DNA from: Spongilla lacustris
Lineage: Eukaryota > Porifera > Demospongiae > Spongillida > Spongillidae
Reading direction: 5' to 3'
Length of the DNA stretch: 64,000 bases
NCBI GenBank assembly: GCA_949361645.1
Contig: OX442435.1
Span: forward strand, 1,771,853-1,835,852
The notes under the pieces were generated by a model. The model made no database searches, had not been told where the DNA came from, and worked only from the letters and a program-made list of their open reading frames with translations. The translations under genes were made by a program, and so were the position numbers. Below are positions 11,392 to 25,949 of this stretch, piece after piece. Within the stretch, counting starts at the first letter, position 1. Every line of letters begins with the position of its first letter.

Positions 11392-12557
11392 TCAGTGAGT
11401 GGTTGTTTTTAGAATTGTGATTAACTTTTCATAACTGAATAACACACTGATCCTGATGCCTTGATGGTAATACTTGACTTCTTCTAAGTACTTGGGATCA
11501 TCTACACTCTTACATACCTTCATGATAAGCATGTACTTCACTAGATTCTCAGGTTCTTTGACTTCCTTACAATTACTAAGCTCAACATCTTTGTTAATAT
11601 TCCACTGGTACAGCACATTTAAGGTATAGCCTAGTTCAACCAGATCATATTCAGCACATGTGATGTAGCATAATTCTGATGAAAAATAAGGAGTAAAACA
11701 CTCTCTTTTATCCCATGGACAAACCATGTGATCCACGTCAATGAGGTAGTACTGACCTGTCTTAGGGTCAGCAAGTATGTTGTCTGGCTTGATATTACAG
11801 TGAATAGCGATCTGGTGCATCTTCTGTAATATTTGTAACATCTGCACCCCAACCTTTTGGTAGTCATCACCACTGTTTAAGGACCGAAGAACTCGCATTG
11901 TCATCACAGGTTTATTGCAAAAATAAAATTTATCATCAAACACTGGACATGGTACTCCGACTTTTTTTAGTTTGGACCAATTTTCCATCTCATGTTCTAT
12001 TTGTTCTGGATTATCTGTCCACTTGATAACTCTATGGTTTTCAGCATTGCCCCAGTTGTATATTTCATAATCACTGCCATGGGAACAGAGGTAAGTGAGA
12101 TACACATGCTGATCACGAGAAATAGAGATACATTTGATGAAATAAAGTCTGTCTCCTTTTACATTTTCTGCATACAAATCATGAATATCACATATTCCAT
12201 TTTGAAAATTTGGGAATCTATAGAAGAAATGCAATTCATTAATGAAGTAGAGAAAGTGCATTTTGTTATTATTCCAATCCTTGAAGTAGAAGCAGTAGTC
12301 AGTTGGAGGACCAGGTGGAGGGTTATCTCTCAACATTTTCCTCATGGCCAATATTTCAGTTGGAGATGAAAGAGGATTTGCATACTTATATGCTTCAAGA
12401 GCAGCTGTTACTCTTGTTCTTACTAGCAGCAGCTGTTGCTGCTCTGTGTTCAAACACAGAACGTATCGCCATAGCAAAAAACACATGTAGGGCCTGGAAC
12501 GAAACTGAATTAAACTGATACACAGTAGGCAACCCCGATCATTCAGAACAGAGTGAG
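11392..12557 (-). CDS. Gene A terminal exon: protein-kinase-like domain
   Basis: A 1166-nt last exon, acceptor tgcag at 12558-12562, with the stop at 11392-11394; about 388 residues. Residues 1-170 have no recognised motif. The remainder follows the kinase plan: a VAIK-like lysine in HRVIKW (about residue 179), an alpha-C acidic stretch EHEMENW, a hinge-like KPVMTMRVL, a catalytic loop IHCNIKPDNIL (about 253), YLIDVDHM in the DFG position, TPYFSSE in the APE region, and DLVELGY in helix F. The DLVELGY spacing recalls CK1/VRK-type kinases. The catalytic aspartate of HRD is Asn here (codon 11794-11796) and DFG is DVD, so phosphotransfer is doubtful. Gene B has the same substitution. Confidence 0.8.
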
Positions 12558-15500
12558 CTGCAGCAAAAAGAAAAATATATTGATTTGACTGACTTTAACT
12601 GTAATAATGTTAGTGCACACGAGAATTTCAAATTCCTTCTCACATGGTTATGCTTGAGTTATGCCTATGCCATTTGTCTAAAAAAACAACAGTAAAATAT
12701 TTTGTGGCTTGGCTATGTTTTTGTCTATTCTTGATCACTTCAGTACTTGGTCAATCATACTGTGGATTATTTTTTGCAGAGTTGTGCCGCTGTACAATGA
12801 TTCGTATCAATACATCAGCAAAGTGCTGGCAGTGAGAGTATTTTGATCAGTAAAGTCAGTGATAGGAAACGTTTCTGCAATCACATAGCATGTAGTGACT
12901 GGATTGGAAATGAGTTACTTAAGCCACAGAATTAATGTCCAAATATGTGATCATGCGAATTACAGACCATCATGATAATGCAGTCATGAGTAACCTTACA
13001 TGTATGTATGAGGGATCTCAAATGATACAGCTATACCTTTTCATTGCAAATATTAAAAACATATACAGCAACCTGCAGTAACTACTGCAGCCATGTGTGT
13101 GTTTCTAAAGTGGGTAATTTATTGCTTTTATGCAATTCATACACCCTGTTGGGGTTGAGCTGGCATTTGTTTGCTAGTCTTTGTTGCAACATCTTTGGAA
13201 TCAATTATAGGTAAGCTAACACCAAACATTAATCCTGCCCGGCGAAGTGGTCGACGAAAACTCAAGACAATCCTGCCTGAAGAGTGTGATAGCAAGATTA
13301 AAATTTGGCGGTTCATTTAACCAATTAGAGGAGCATGTAGTTTAATTTGATAATCTGCATGGTGTGCTGGACAGTTATAAGATTAAAAATTGTTTTCAGT
13401 TGGGACAAACCCCCCCCCCCCCCCCCCCAAGAATAGCTCCTTATCTTAATGATCTGTGCCAACTTGTAATATCTTTAGTCACAGTTATATTATAAGAGGA
13501 CTATCAAATTGATATAAACGTTACATAATAAAACTACCTGGTAGCATTCTATGTACTTTGTTAGTCAACTACTATTTTAAAATAAAATATCCCAGTTTTA
13601 CATGTACAGGGGTGTTTCACAATCAAGGAAAATTGTTCATAAATTAACCACAAACAGTTAATGAACTGAAATTTTTTGCCATATGCTCTAATAACGCGGG
13701 CTTAATTGTTGATGTAAACAAATTAATTAGCCAAAATCAAAGAGATTTCAATTAACGAATATGAATTAATATATCCAGATAACACCTAATTAGAAACACA
13801 ACTATTTTAGAGGCATCCAAAAGCTCCAATATTTCTTTTAATTTTAATATCAACCTGGCCGAATTTATTAATAAATTGAATTCCACTAAATCAAGATACA
13901 ATGACCCCTAAATCAAGTATATTGCGAAAAAAAAAAATCAAGATTTCAATTTTGAATAACTTCTAAACGGAAGTAGTTCATTAAATACCTTTAAACTAAC
14001 CACCAATCCTACATTTATTAATGTCAATAATATTTAATTGAAATGAATAGGGGTTTTGAGACTTTTATCAATATTAATTTACCATTCAAGATTATATTAA
14101 TTTTATTTCACCAGCATGTCTTCTTTTGCTGTTAGAACTTTTTAACAACAACATCACGTTATTAACTGCTTGTGGTTTATTTATAAACGATTGTGAAACA
14201 CCTAGTATGTAATCTTGCAATCGCATGAAAATACATCATTTGATGTTATTCCTTCCCAGCCCATTTTTTATCATGCTCCCTCAATGTATGGTAAAACCAA
14301 ATGATGAAATTGTGAATAGTGGTAATGAATGATATGATAGGTTTACATCAATTATATGCATAGTAGGTATAGTAAATTTAATAAATTATGCAAGACACAT
14401 ATATATATAATACAAATATCTTCAGCAATATCAGGTTGCGCACATACATGCATACAGAACAGCTGATGTTAGGATAAGTGGGCCTGGGTGACTTCATGAT
14501 GGCAATTAAAATTAATCCTTCCCTTTTTCATTACAATAATTTCTATGAACTAGATTATAAATTTACACATGGAGTAAGCATAGTATACATGTATAGCAAC
14601 AGCAAAATGAGAATCAACTTACATTTGCCAGATTTTAATCTTTTACGCATACTTGAAGCTTCACTGCACAAATTTGCCAGAGAGTCCAGTTCTGTTTCAA
14701 AAAGCATACAATCTTAATAATTTCTTTCTGCACAGTACTTAATTACTTTTAGCAGCTAAACCACCATCAAGTTGGGGGAAGTGATGGCAAAAACTAACCC
14801 CTCAACGATGTCAACTTCTATACTTTGACAGGTGTGTGCACAATGACATGTGCATGTGCTTTCAATTTACGTATCCAACCCAATGGTGTTGATTAAAGAC
14901 ATCAAATAGAGAGTGGTTTGTTTGCCCAGCTAGGAATGCTGCCAGTTCCCTCATCGATAAACTTTTGAAAGTTGTGCATTACATGTCTCTTGGATAATAT
15001 ATATTTTCCTTTCCAGTGGAGATTAGCACTAAAATACTGTACACGAAGATTTAACGTGATTACAAAGCACATAAGGTTTTTACGACTTTGCAAGATATTG
15101 CTTTGGAAATGCAAAGTACTAAGGCTCTTATAGAGAGTTTATAATCTCTGCAGGCACCAATTATATACCATGATGAAGAAGCGTAAAAAGGGGGTTGGGG
15201 TGGGGGCTGATACATGTATGGTTGAAAACAGATGATCAGACCTAAGGCTATGGCCCTGCCAATTGTGGTAAGCTTATTTTAAAACTATTGTGAAGGGTTA
15301 TACACAACAATTATTGATATAACTATCAACATGGGTTGGGCAAAGCAAGGTCATTGAACAAAATTCTCCATATCCAAGTCTACGCCCATCTAGATACGAA
15401 TACAATTGAAAAATTTGATTAATGCTTCTGAGGTTGCTCATACACATTAGACGATGAATAACTGTTGTCAAATAACTAGATAACTGGCTATTCTGTTGCT

Positions 15501-18500
15501 AGTTTTGTTTATATACTATGCATTAAAACAGCCAGCTAGCACCCAGGGATCAAACACCTACCTTCACAGCAGTAATATTCTTTTGCAAACCCTGAAGTGG
15601 ACAAACACAACAGTGAAGAAAATAAACAAGACTTTTTCTACTTGCATATTCTTGACTTATAACAATATAAATGTAGTGAGCGGTATTAATTGAAATTTAA
15701 ATTCACACTATGGCTATTATTTAGTGCATACACCACACATCTGCAGCTAGTGGAGGATAGGTTTTATGATACAAAGCAAACTGCCTTAATTGCGACATTC
15801 AGACTCTGCAGATGCTATTTAAAATGCTCTGTTACAAGGATCGTGCATAACAGGAACTTGGATAGTCTGTTATTTTGGCCTGCTCCTTTTTCAACACATC
15901 AGCATGCTTGTGCCTTGGAATTTGACAGTTTTGAACAACCACTTCAACTGGTTCTATCTCCGACAAATTACAGCTTCAGTAGGTTGTTAAAAATGCATAC
16001 AATCTCAACCAACTGGTTGATATTTTACAAGATATAAAAATTTGATTACAACAAAATTGGTTATGTAGGATTTCTAGACAGTAATTGGGTAAAAAGTAAG
16101 AAGCAAGGGATAATGGAAATTATGCACTCATTAATTTGGAAATATTAAATACCTACATTTTGCAATTCAGGTAGGTAGATATGCTAAATGATGTAGGTTT
16201 ATGATATTGAGTGCAGTCTCCATAATACTCGATTGTTGTCTAGAAATCCTAGATCACCAATTTTATTTCAATTAGATTTTTATATCTTGTTTCACTTATT
16301 AACCTGAGTGTGTCCGGGAGCGCCATGTCATGTGGGGCCTGCTAGCCACTCGTATACAGGTGTGTCTGGCACCTGTTTATGCTTGAGGGTGTACCTGTTT
16401 ATATGTACGCTAGTCCTTCAGTGGTTTCTGGCCACAATAACAACACATGCTACAAGGGAGGTTCCCACTTTTCCGGATTCCAAAGCCGATAAAGGCTATT
16501 GCTATCGTTAAGTATTGAAATTGCTATCGCTAAGTATTGAAATTGTCTTCACATAACTCTAACTTGGAAAGTCATAGTACCAAACAAATTCCGCAGTAAG
16601 TTTCTAACTTGTTTTCTATAGGTCCTTTTCGTAACCGCTAACATTATACTTCAATCGTGAGGAGGATACAATGCAATAAACCTCTTATCCGAGCAAATCT
16701 TATCGTATCAGACCTGGAAGGAGAAACGTTTTATAAGGTTGGATTGTGGGAATGAGTCTTTTGTCTGAGCTTTCTAAGAATCAGCAGTATTACTACATTG
16801 TAGATATTCAACAGCTCTATCAAAATACGTTTTTAAAAGTCCAATTGATTCTATGGTACATCGGCAATAGTGGAATCGGGTGTTTTGCTAATTACATTCA
16901 TGACACTTCAAATCCTACACACATGTAACATAGGTCATGATGATGAAGGAGTTGCAAGTGGTACCATGCACACGCGCTTACAAGTTGCAATAATGCTGGG
17001 CATGAGAAAACAATAGGCGGACAAGAGCGAAGAATGGAGGGAAGAAGGCAGGGATCCATCACACATGGTATACATTTTTATAGCAATTTTATTATGCATT
17101 GCTTTTATATACATATGTTATGTATAGTCCCTGTGCATCATCATATTACAACCGCTTAAACGTTCAAGCAGCTCCTACGTGTCATGCTCATGGCTAAACA
17201 CTTTCCATTGCATGAGTAAGGTGTACGCGGCAGGATCAGCAATGTGCTTAGGGGTATGCCATGGATCATCTTTCTTGCTATTTGTTAAAGTCCAAGGTTA
17301 TGCAGGTTTAGATTTTGGTCCCATCAAATTACATGTAGTCTGATGTAGGTGCTATTATGTATAAATTATCCACAATTAATTTATGAAATGGAAATAACTG
17401 ATTGTTCGTTTTACAACCTTAACTGACTGGTTGTTTAAAAATAATAATAATAATCACCTTAACTGACCATTTTCTAAATAACCTGTTACAACTGTTTTTT
17501 TTTCTTTCTAAACTAACAGGTTTCAAGCCTGTTGATGCTAATAAAAATATATTAATAACTACTTGTCAAGTGTTCAATTGTTTACTGTGCTATATTATAT
17601 AAATAAATGTTGTACGTTTCATTCTTGTAAATATTGTATACATGGCATCAAGTGTGCTTGTGTGAGGATAATTAAATCAATCCATTTGTATGTGAATAAT
17701 CATGCTTGCAATTAATGCAGGTGAATCATGAATGGTAGACCAAAAGTAAAATCGTGAAATCTACGTAAAACAATGTACTACATACTACAACATACACTTT
17801 TCCATTGAGCTCTCCTGATCCTGTACTCTTAAGATACAGTCAATAATATCGGGATCATGAGCAAGAAGTGTCAGTTCAAAGATTTGCTCGTGAAGATCTA
17901 AGGCATAAGAATTTAAAGTTATATAAATTCAATACCATGCAAGGTATTATACACACACCATACTTTAATGTATGTAACCATGGTTTTTTGCATGCTCCCT
18001 TGAATGTGTGTAGAAAACAACAGTACTTTTTAAGGCCAAATGCTCACGAAAAAGCACACTTTGCATGACTAATAGTTATGTAGTACTGTCAAGACACTGC
18101 TTCTGTGACATTAAAATTATTACATTGCCTTTCTGTTTTTGGAATGTTACTTATGGTGTGTGTGCTGTATGTAACTGATCATGCAGTGATGTCAAAACTT
18201 TCAAATCTTTTCTAAATGAATATTTACTAGGTGGTTTATGAAACATTATTGTATTCAGGAGTGTATGCAGTTTGTAGTGGTGCCTGCATATTTGGGTGGT
18301 TAAATTCAACTAACCAGGAAGTGGAATATCCACCCACTCCTCTTATTACAATTTGTAGGCAGCTCTGCTCACCACATGTGTATAACAATGGTACACACAT
18401 TTCCCAACAAATGAGCACTACACCTTCGTATTTATAATTTGGGCAATACTAACACAGCACATCATGTTAAGCAAAAGGGGTAATTTTTACATGTATGTTT

Positions 18501-21500
18501 AGAAGATATCATATAATTAAAGTTTTTACATCATTACATTGGACATGGTGTTGGGTAAAATGCAGTAAATGATAATGAATTTTTTTAGAATGGATACACA
18601 GAGCATTATATTTAATCTGCAGATTAGGATTATATTGAAATTGCAACATGCATACAGTTAAAATAACCATGCATTACAAATGGTGAAAATTTTAACTTAC
18701 TTGTCACTGTGGCTTCTGATTGCTCCTGAAGCATAGGGATGACATATTCAATCTCGTCATCTGTTGGCAAAGATTGTTTTTGTAATAAGCTACTTTGGAA
18801 TGTGCAGCAATTATGATTAAAATGAGCAATAGTAAACTATAAACTCTCTGTGACACCTCATACTATACATGTATGCAGAAAAGTATTGTAATTGCCTTGG
18901 TTGACAACATGGATACAAAGAGACTGTTTTGTTTGCTTTTTGACACCAAAGTGCAAGGAAATGTTCAAGTTTTACACACCAAGAGTCTCCAGCATTTTTA
19001 TACAGGCATGATGGTGTGCAAAAATATCAAAGAGAAAATCTGAAAAACATTAGTTTACAATCGCCACAAATAGCTGTAATTAATACGATCTATGCAAAAC
19101 CCAATCTGTATAATTCACTGTATGATATACATAACATAGGAATACACTCCCAGGGGTAGTTCAGATAAAGGGTATATTCTGAACACCGGTTTGATCCATT
19201 CAAACAGAACATCAACATGCATTAGAATATGTCGAAAAGACTGATTAATACCGCGTCCGCGAGTAAAGTGGGTAAATTTAAGCCGTTTTTGGGGGAAGTA
19301 AAAAAACTAAAAGGTCCGCTGATGGGTATTTTTGTTTTCAAATACAGTAATGTGAAAGTACAACTCTTGAGACAACATTGGATGCATTTTGTTAGAGATC
19401 ATTCAGCTCGCTGGATGCTACAAATGCGGCGATATAAAAGGGGTCCATTCCGATGAAACCTTAATTCATAATCATAGAAAAACGGCAATAATAACATTAT
19501 ATAAGCTAAGCTGAACTTTTACACATTTCAATCGATTTTCAGTCGTAAGCGATGTGTTTTTTTAATTGTGTGCATGTGTTCTATCGTGTCTAAATAACTC
19601 TATACATTTCCGCGTGCGTTTTAACTTGGATGTATTTCACGATGTTTTGCGAGTCTGTATGCACATGTAATTTTAATTATTAGGGAAACCAAGAGCTGCA
19701 TTGATATAGATGGCTCATGTATGCTTATGAATTTACAGTCAAGAAGGGAAGGGGTGCAAAATAATAGAATGATAAGTGCATGCACGTGTAGTACCGCAAT
19801 ATGCCTATTTAAAGTGTGTGCATCAAAACTGCGATAGTTGCAGCTCTTATAAATTATAATGCAAACGTAGTGTAAAAGGTTACTCTACTTATTTTACAAC
19901 CAGTACCTGTGATTTTATTGCTAGCGGATCTTTTAGGTTTTTAGTTTCCCCTAAATTTGTACCCACTTAACTCGCGGACGCGGTATTAATACATGTAGTT
20001 GAAATATTCATATCAAAATAGTGGTTCTTACCTAATCTTGACAGTTCAGTCTCAATAAATTCTTCAAGAAAGATACGCAAGGCTGGTAGCAAAGGTAAAA
20101 AAGGGCTATCATAACCACAATGTTAAAATATATTATTACACATACAGATGCATTTGGATAAGGATACTTTTTTTCAAGCATCAAAGATAATAAATAAACT
20201 TACTTCTCTAAAATGAAATTAAAAAAATTACAGATAATTGTTTTAGTATAGTTACAATTGGAGAGACCGGGGCTGGTTGTCACATGGATTGGTGATCACA
20301 AAGTTTATTTTTACAGTGCTTTATTCTCAGTATTAATATTTATCATTCCTACGCAAACGCTATGCTCACGCTTTAGCAAACACTACGCTTACACTTCATC
20401 CATGCAGTATTAGATATAAAAAAAAGAACAGAAGTTATAATTCAATCTCACAGACTTGCCTAATGTTCTGAACATACATACAATTTTTTATAGTGATAAA
20501 ATAACAACCACACAATTAAAATTTTGCTGAGCATTATTACATAATCCATCGAGCCCTGATCACTTCCCACATCCCATCCAGAATGGATGTCTTGACGGCA
20601 TCACAATAGTTCCATGGAAGAGTGAAACCTTTTAGTTTGGGATGCCACCTGTTCTGACACCTATGCGCCCTCTCACCTGGCACAGTCCAGGACCTGCAAA
20701 AGTTTAAGTACTCTTATTTGGAGGGGGACCCAGGCATATATTGAAACATCAGGAGTATTTGGTCAATATTTTGAGAGAGCAAGTCGTCAGGCTATCAGCC
20801 ATAGCTGGGGACACCAAAAGCTATAGCTACTTGCTCCAGCGCCCTTTCAGTGGCTGTACTAAGGGGCAACGCAACCTCTTCTTGTACTTTTAGAGGGTAT
20901 GTTTTTAGGGTTTTAGGGGTAGCATTTATGTATTATTGTATATATCGTTTTATGAAATACAATATTACTGAATAAAAAAATAAATTAGTGGTGCAAAGTG
21001 CAACAACTAATAATAGGTGTCTATTATATACGGATCAGCTGAAATTTGCACATGTAATGAGTAAAATAATATTATTTCACTGTAATGAAGAATTATAATT
21101 TATAATCATAATTTTACAAAAATTTTTACCTTTGATCCATTCAGCGTGCCAATGATATCCTACATACAAGGAAATAAAAAGCACAGTAAATCTAGATTTT
21201 TTTTTACTATGCTGGTGTTCATTTGTGAGTACAGTCGAGATCTTACTGCCTTCTGATAATTTAATTGAATGCTTAATTTTTTATTACTTTAGGACCAGGT
21301 TAAAAAAAAAACAAATACAGCGGTAGTTGTATCGCGTCAAACTTCATTTGAACATGTTGGTTCATATCATGCTAACCAAGTATCTGAATTCAAAGCATAT
21401 AGTCAAATCTGTTCCAATAAGTGTTTAAAGACTACTTTTGATGCATGGCACATACATGTAATATTAATCAGGTCATTTTTACACCAGCATAAAAATTTAT

Positions 21501-24500
21501 ATAAACACAAGGGTAACGAAAAGCAAAGGTGAATAAACAACTTCTGGCGCTCCAAGCTAATGAGATTTGCAGCTGAAGTATAGCTTTTAAACTTCATATA
21601 GACGTACAGAACCACACTGGAATAGTGTTAAACGGGTTAAACACTTTGTTAAACCAGTTTAACATCGGACAATCTATGATTAATATCTATTCAGTGGCCC
21701 ACTGGCCAGGGGTGCAAAGTACCCCTAGTGGCCTTCAAAATTGGGGGCAGCAGGTGGTACATGTTGTGCCAGCCATCAGTCCAGTACAGTGCCAGTATGT
21801 TGTGCAGCTCATCTGTACATTTGTACATGTACATATACTGATGGATTGATAAATATATACATGCAGTTATATGTCAATTTGCATCACCATAACTTGAGAT
21901 CAGATCACATCCCTGCAAAAAATTCAGATTTCAAACTTGCATTATTATAAATCTATGGACATGGTATCACAAATTTCAAGGGGAAATCATCACATCAAAA
22001 TACTTGGCTTCCAAATAGCATACAGGATCCATTTATCAACATTGCCAGACTTTGGTGGCACTCAGGAACTACACAAATGAACAATGTACAAATACGTCCA
22101 TCTGTACAATAAATATGATTTATTTTATGACATACATTGTACAAGTAAGTTGCTTCCAGTGTTGAATTCTCTCTAGCCCTTCTATCTACACCATTCAGTA
22201 GCCTGACAGGAGCCTTTAGCAATGCCACAAAACACCTTCACTTGTGAGCAGGTACAGGTACATGTACTTAATCAATTTTCCACACCATTACACCAACAAC
22301 TAAGCCAACAATTCACATACAAAAAGACCAATCACAAACTCTGTACTGGTATTAAGCTAGCACACTTATTCAGTGAACATATCAACACCACCATATTATG
22401 ATTATTAATTATTATTCTCCAACATGTGCCTACTTACTTGATGATTCTACATGAGACTCTTGCGTTGTAGATTTCTCTGCACACCAGAGAGCTACACTGT
22501 CTAGCACTAGTAGAGGGGAGAGATAGAGAATTGCTCAGTTCAGTTCAAGGTTATTATGTGTTTTTCTTTTTGTTCTGTATTTGTGCAATAATCAACCACC
22601 AACTAACCAACTGATCCACCCGCCCACCTGCCCGCCCACCCACCCAACCACCCACCCGTCCGTCCAACCATCCATCCACGGATTGCATTTTAATCAATGG
22701 CAATATATTCTACTTCACAATTGTGTAAATAATATACGTGTACCTGAAAATTACATTGAAATGATACACATTATTAAAGACTAAACAGGAATAAACTGTA
22801 AGCTTACTTTGTGCAAACTTTGAAGGAACAATAGGCTCATCATCTAGAAAACAAATTTGTGCAGAAACAGTTAGTTGCATTCGTTCCTGTACCATGTGTA
22901 TTTTTATATGCGCTACGTAATTTACTTGAAGTTATTTTTTATTTGCATGCAAGGCTTAAGTATTTAATATTAGTATAACGTGAAATTATAGGACAGCAAT
23001 TTTATACATGCTACTTGGCTACAAACGTGAGTAATTTGGTTCTATTGTACAACAAAAAGGGAACCATGCAAACAGTCAAATCAATTTGAGCAAATAGTGG
23101 TGTCATCAAAAGTAAATACACTAACCAAGCCACTTGACCTGATCCTGATTATATGTACCACTTACAGTAGAGTGCCTGAACTACATGCGCTTATCTGATA
23201 CAGAGTTAGAGCTGCATAGTTCTTGTTGGCAATGCATACAAGCATAAGAGCATTTGTTCTCACGTATATGTAGTAACATACATGTAACAATACAAACAGT
23301 TAGGGAAAGAGTAGCTCAGAGTACATGTACACCAATACTACTGACTCTTACCCCAAATGAGTTCAAAAGGCACTTGGATGTGATTTATGTATACATACTC
23401 CACAAGTTTTGATAGTTTGGAGACTTCTTTGCCTTGATACAAAACCACAGCTGAATGAACAGAGGCATTTATTTGCCTTCTTGCACTATTATCATCAGCT
23501 AATATCAGCCGAGCCACTGTCAGCTTTTGTAGAGCTGAATACAACAAATCACCAATACAATGTTCAGCTTTAAGCCTCACAACCTCAGCAGAACTGCATT
23601 TTCCATTGACATTTCTGCATACCTGAAATTCATCATAATCTATAGTAAATAGAAACATAGCTTGATAAAATATATACAAGTGCTGCATGTATAATAATAT
23701 CACCTTTTTACATGTAGAACGTTGCATCAATAAAGCACTATTTAGTCCTAACCACCATCATTAATTTTCTGCACCCATGTTATGTTGCCATGTGCAGATA
23801 CACTTACACAGTGTAAATGTATCGACATGTACCTGTACAGCTTACCTCTAGCTTAGGTAAGCTCTAAAAGGAAAATTTACACATGAAAAGTATATGTATG
23901 GTACTAGGTTTGGGCAATGGTCATTATAAAAGGCATTTTTAAACTACAATTAAGCAGGCTAAAGTATAAGTACAATAATCTTACCCCAGGAAAGTTCAAT
24001 TGGCGATGATTTGCTAGTTCTTTCAACATATGAAGAAAGCTTAGACTCTGAAGGACAGCATTTTCCTTCAAACATGACACACATGTCTACATGTACACTT
24101 TTGATGTTCAATGCAGCTACAGCTGTTCTCTTGAGATCAGCAATAGTTCTACTCTCCTCAATCTCAACTTCAGTAACAGAGAAGCGTTCTCCACTACACA
24201 CTCTGCACACCCAGAATTTCTTCATGTCTGTCAAAAGATGAACATTGTAACAAATCTCTGGAAAGAAACTATACTTCTGCAAATGTATGGATCATTTTAA
24301 GAGGCAGTTCATTTAAAATCTTTTGTTCTTATATTTTGGCCCATCCACATTTCCTTGTCCCAACAGGATGTGCATCACAAATCAAACAAACTACAATACA
24401 ATACTCTGTATGCATTCATATAAAGATATATAATCCTGAGATTTACATACAACCATGTAAATGTACAATCACAGTCACTCTTGTGAAAACTACAAATGAA

Positions 24501-25918
24501 ATTTGCATACATGTAGGGTGTCTGATTTACAAGTAAACAATGTTTAGTATACAGTATACATAGCCTATATTTTATATATGACACAACTACTTATGTGCAA
24601 GATAGTTTCTTTCTGAGGGCTTTGATATATATATATGGTAATGTACAGATTAAAAACTTCTCTTACTCCATGAGAGCTCCAAAGGCAAGCTTTCTGAAGC
24701 TGCATTTAACAGATGGAACAGCTTTGTGCTCTTTTCAATTTCCTTGCCTTCAAGCTTCACCGTTACTTCAGATTCAGATACTCCAACAGATGTTAGACGA
24801 GGAAGAGCCTTTTGTACCAGAGCACTCACGTTTTGGTCACTTTTCATCTTAACATCAATAAGTGACTTTAGTCCATTTGCCCAGTGGCACACAAAAAACG
24901 AATCTTCTATGAGAATGATGAATGTACAAATCAGTACATTGTACCAATGTATAATATGATGTACATGTATAGTAATTGTATGCACATAAACATCTATACA
25001 AAATACAGTGATGTCTTACCCCAGCACAGGACCAAGGGACACATTCTTGATGTTCTTCCAACATACAGTTGAGCAGTTGACGATGTATCTACCTTTTTGC
25101 CTTCAAACTTCACAGCTACATTGTATGATGGAACTTTAGCGGTGGTAAGAATTTGTATTGCAAATTCCACAATCTCATCAATTCTTTCAGATGGGTGGAA
25201 ATGCATCATTGTAATAGACTTGTGTTCTCCATTGCATTCTTGACAAACCCAAAATTCTTCAGTCCCTATAAAATACATTTACACAATAGTGTCGTTAAAA
25301 TGTAGAGTGATGCTCATGTACATGTGTATTATTTATGTGACACATTGTGAAATGATACACAACACCGGTAAGGTATTCTTTATTGGTCTAATTCACACAC
25401 ATGCAAACATATGCAACTTCCAGAATTTGTCAAGCAAGTTAATAACTTTAGTCTTTGTCTGTAAATCCAACTATGAATGCATTAATCTGTCTCAATGTCT
25501 TGTATCCCATACGAACCGATTTCAGTAGAAAAAAAAGCATCTTTAATTAAAATAATCATTTTGAAGCTTTAAAAATTGGACCAGTAAAAAGGAGGTAAAA
25601 ACCTTTACTTCAATACTACATTGCAATATACTTCCTGGATGCTGCCACAGACTTTAGTTCAATGCACAGCCAATGGGCAGTGGCACATTCTTATTATGTT
25701 TTACAATTTAATATCTATGGCATGTTTTGATATTACAAATCAGCATTTTGAACTTAAAGTGTATCACTATGTAATTACATACAACTCTCGTACAAGCTGA
25801 CTCAAGTAAAATGTCAATTTCATTTAGCAGAGTGAGATTCATGCCAATTCAATAGTTAATTGCTTATTTCTATATTGAATTATAGTTAAATTTTAGCACT
25901 GCCTGTGGAGACATTTGG

Positions 25919-25949
<31 letters not shown>

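Noticed and set aside
12303..12518. Plus-strand frames opposite the kinase-like exons (also 40354-40871)
   Set aside because: Antisense shadows of conserved coding sequence; both copies show them because the real exon is conserved.
17800..17860. Possible extra linker exon (GSGELNGK in A, GSGELIGK in B near 45000)
   Set aside because: The peptide is similar in both copies, but no donor gives a phase-1 exon in both, and the gene A frame is complete without it.
19229..19456. 75-codon plus-strand frame
   Set aside because: It starts outside and runs into the TTAA-flanked transposon; no family resemblance.
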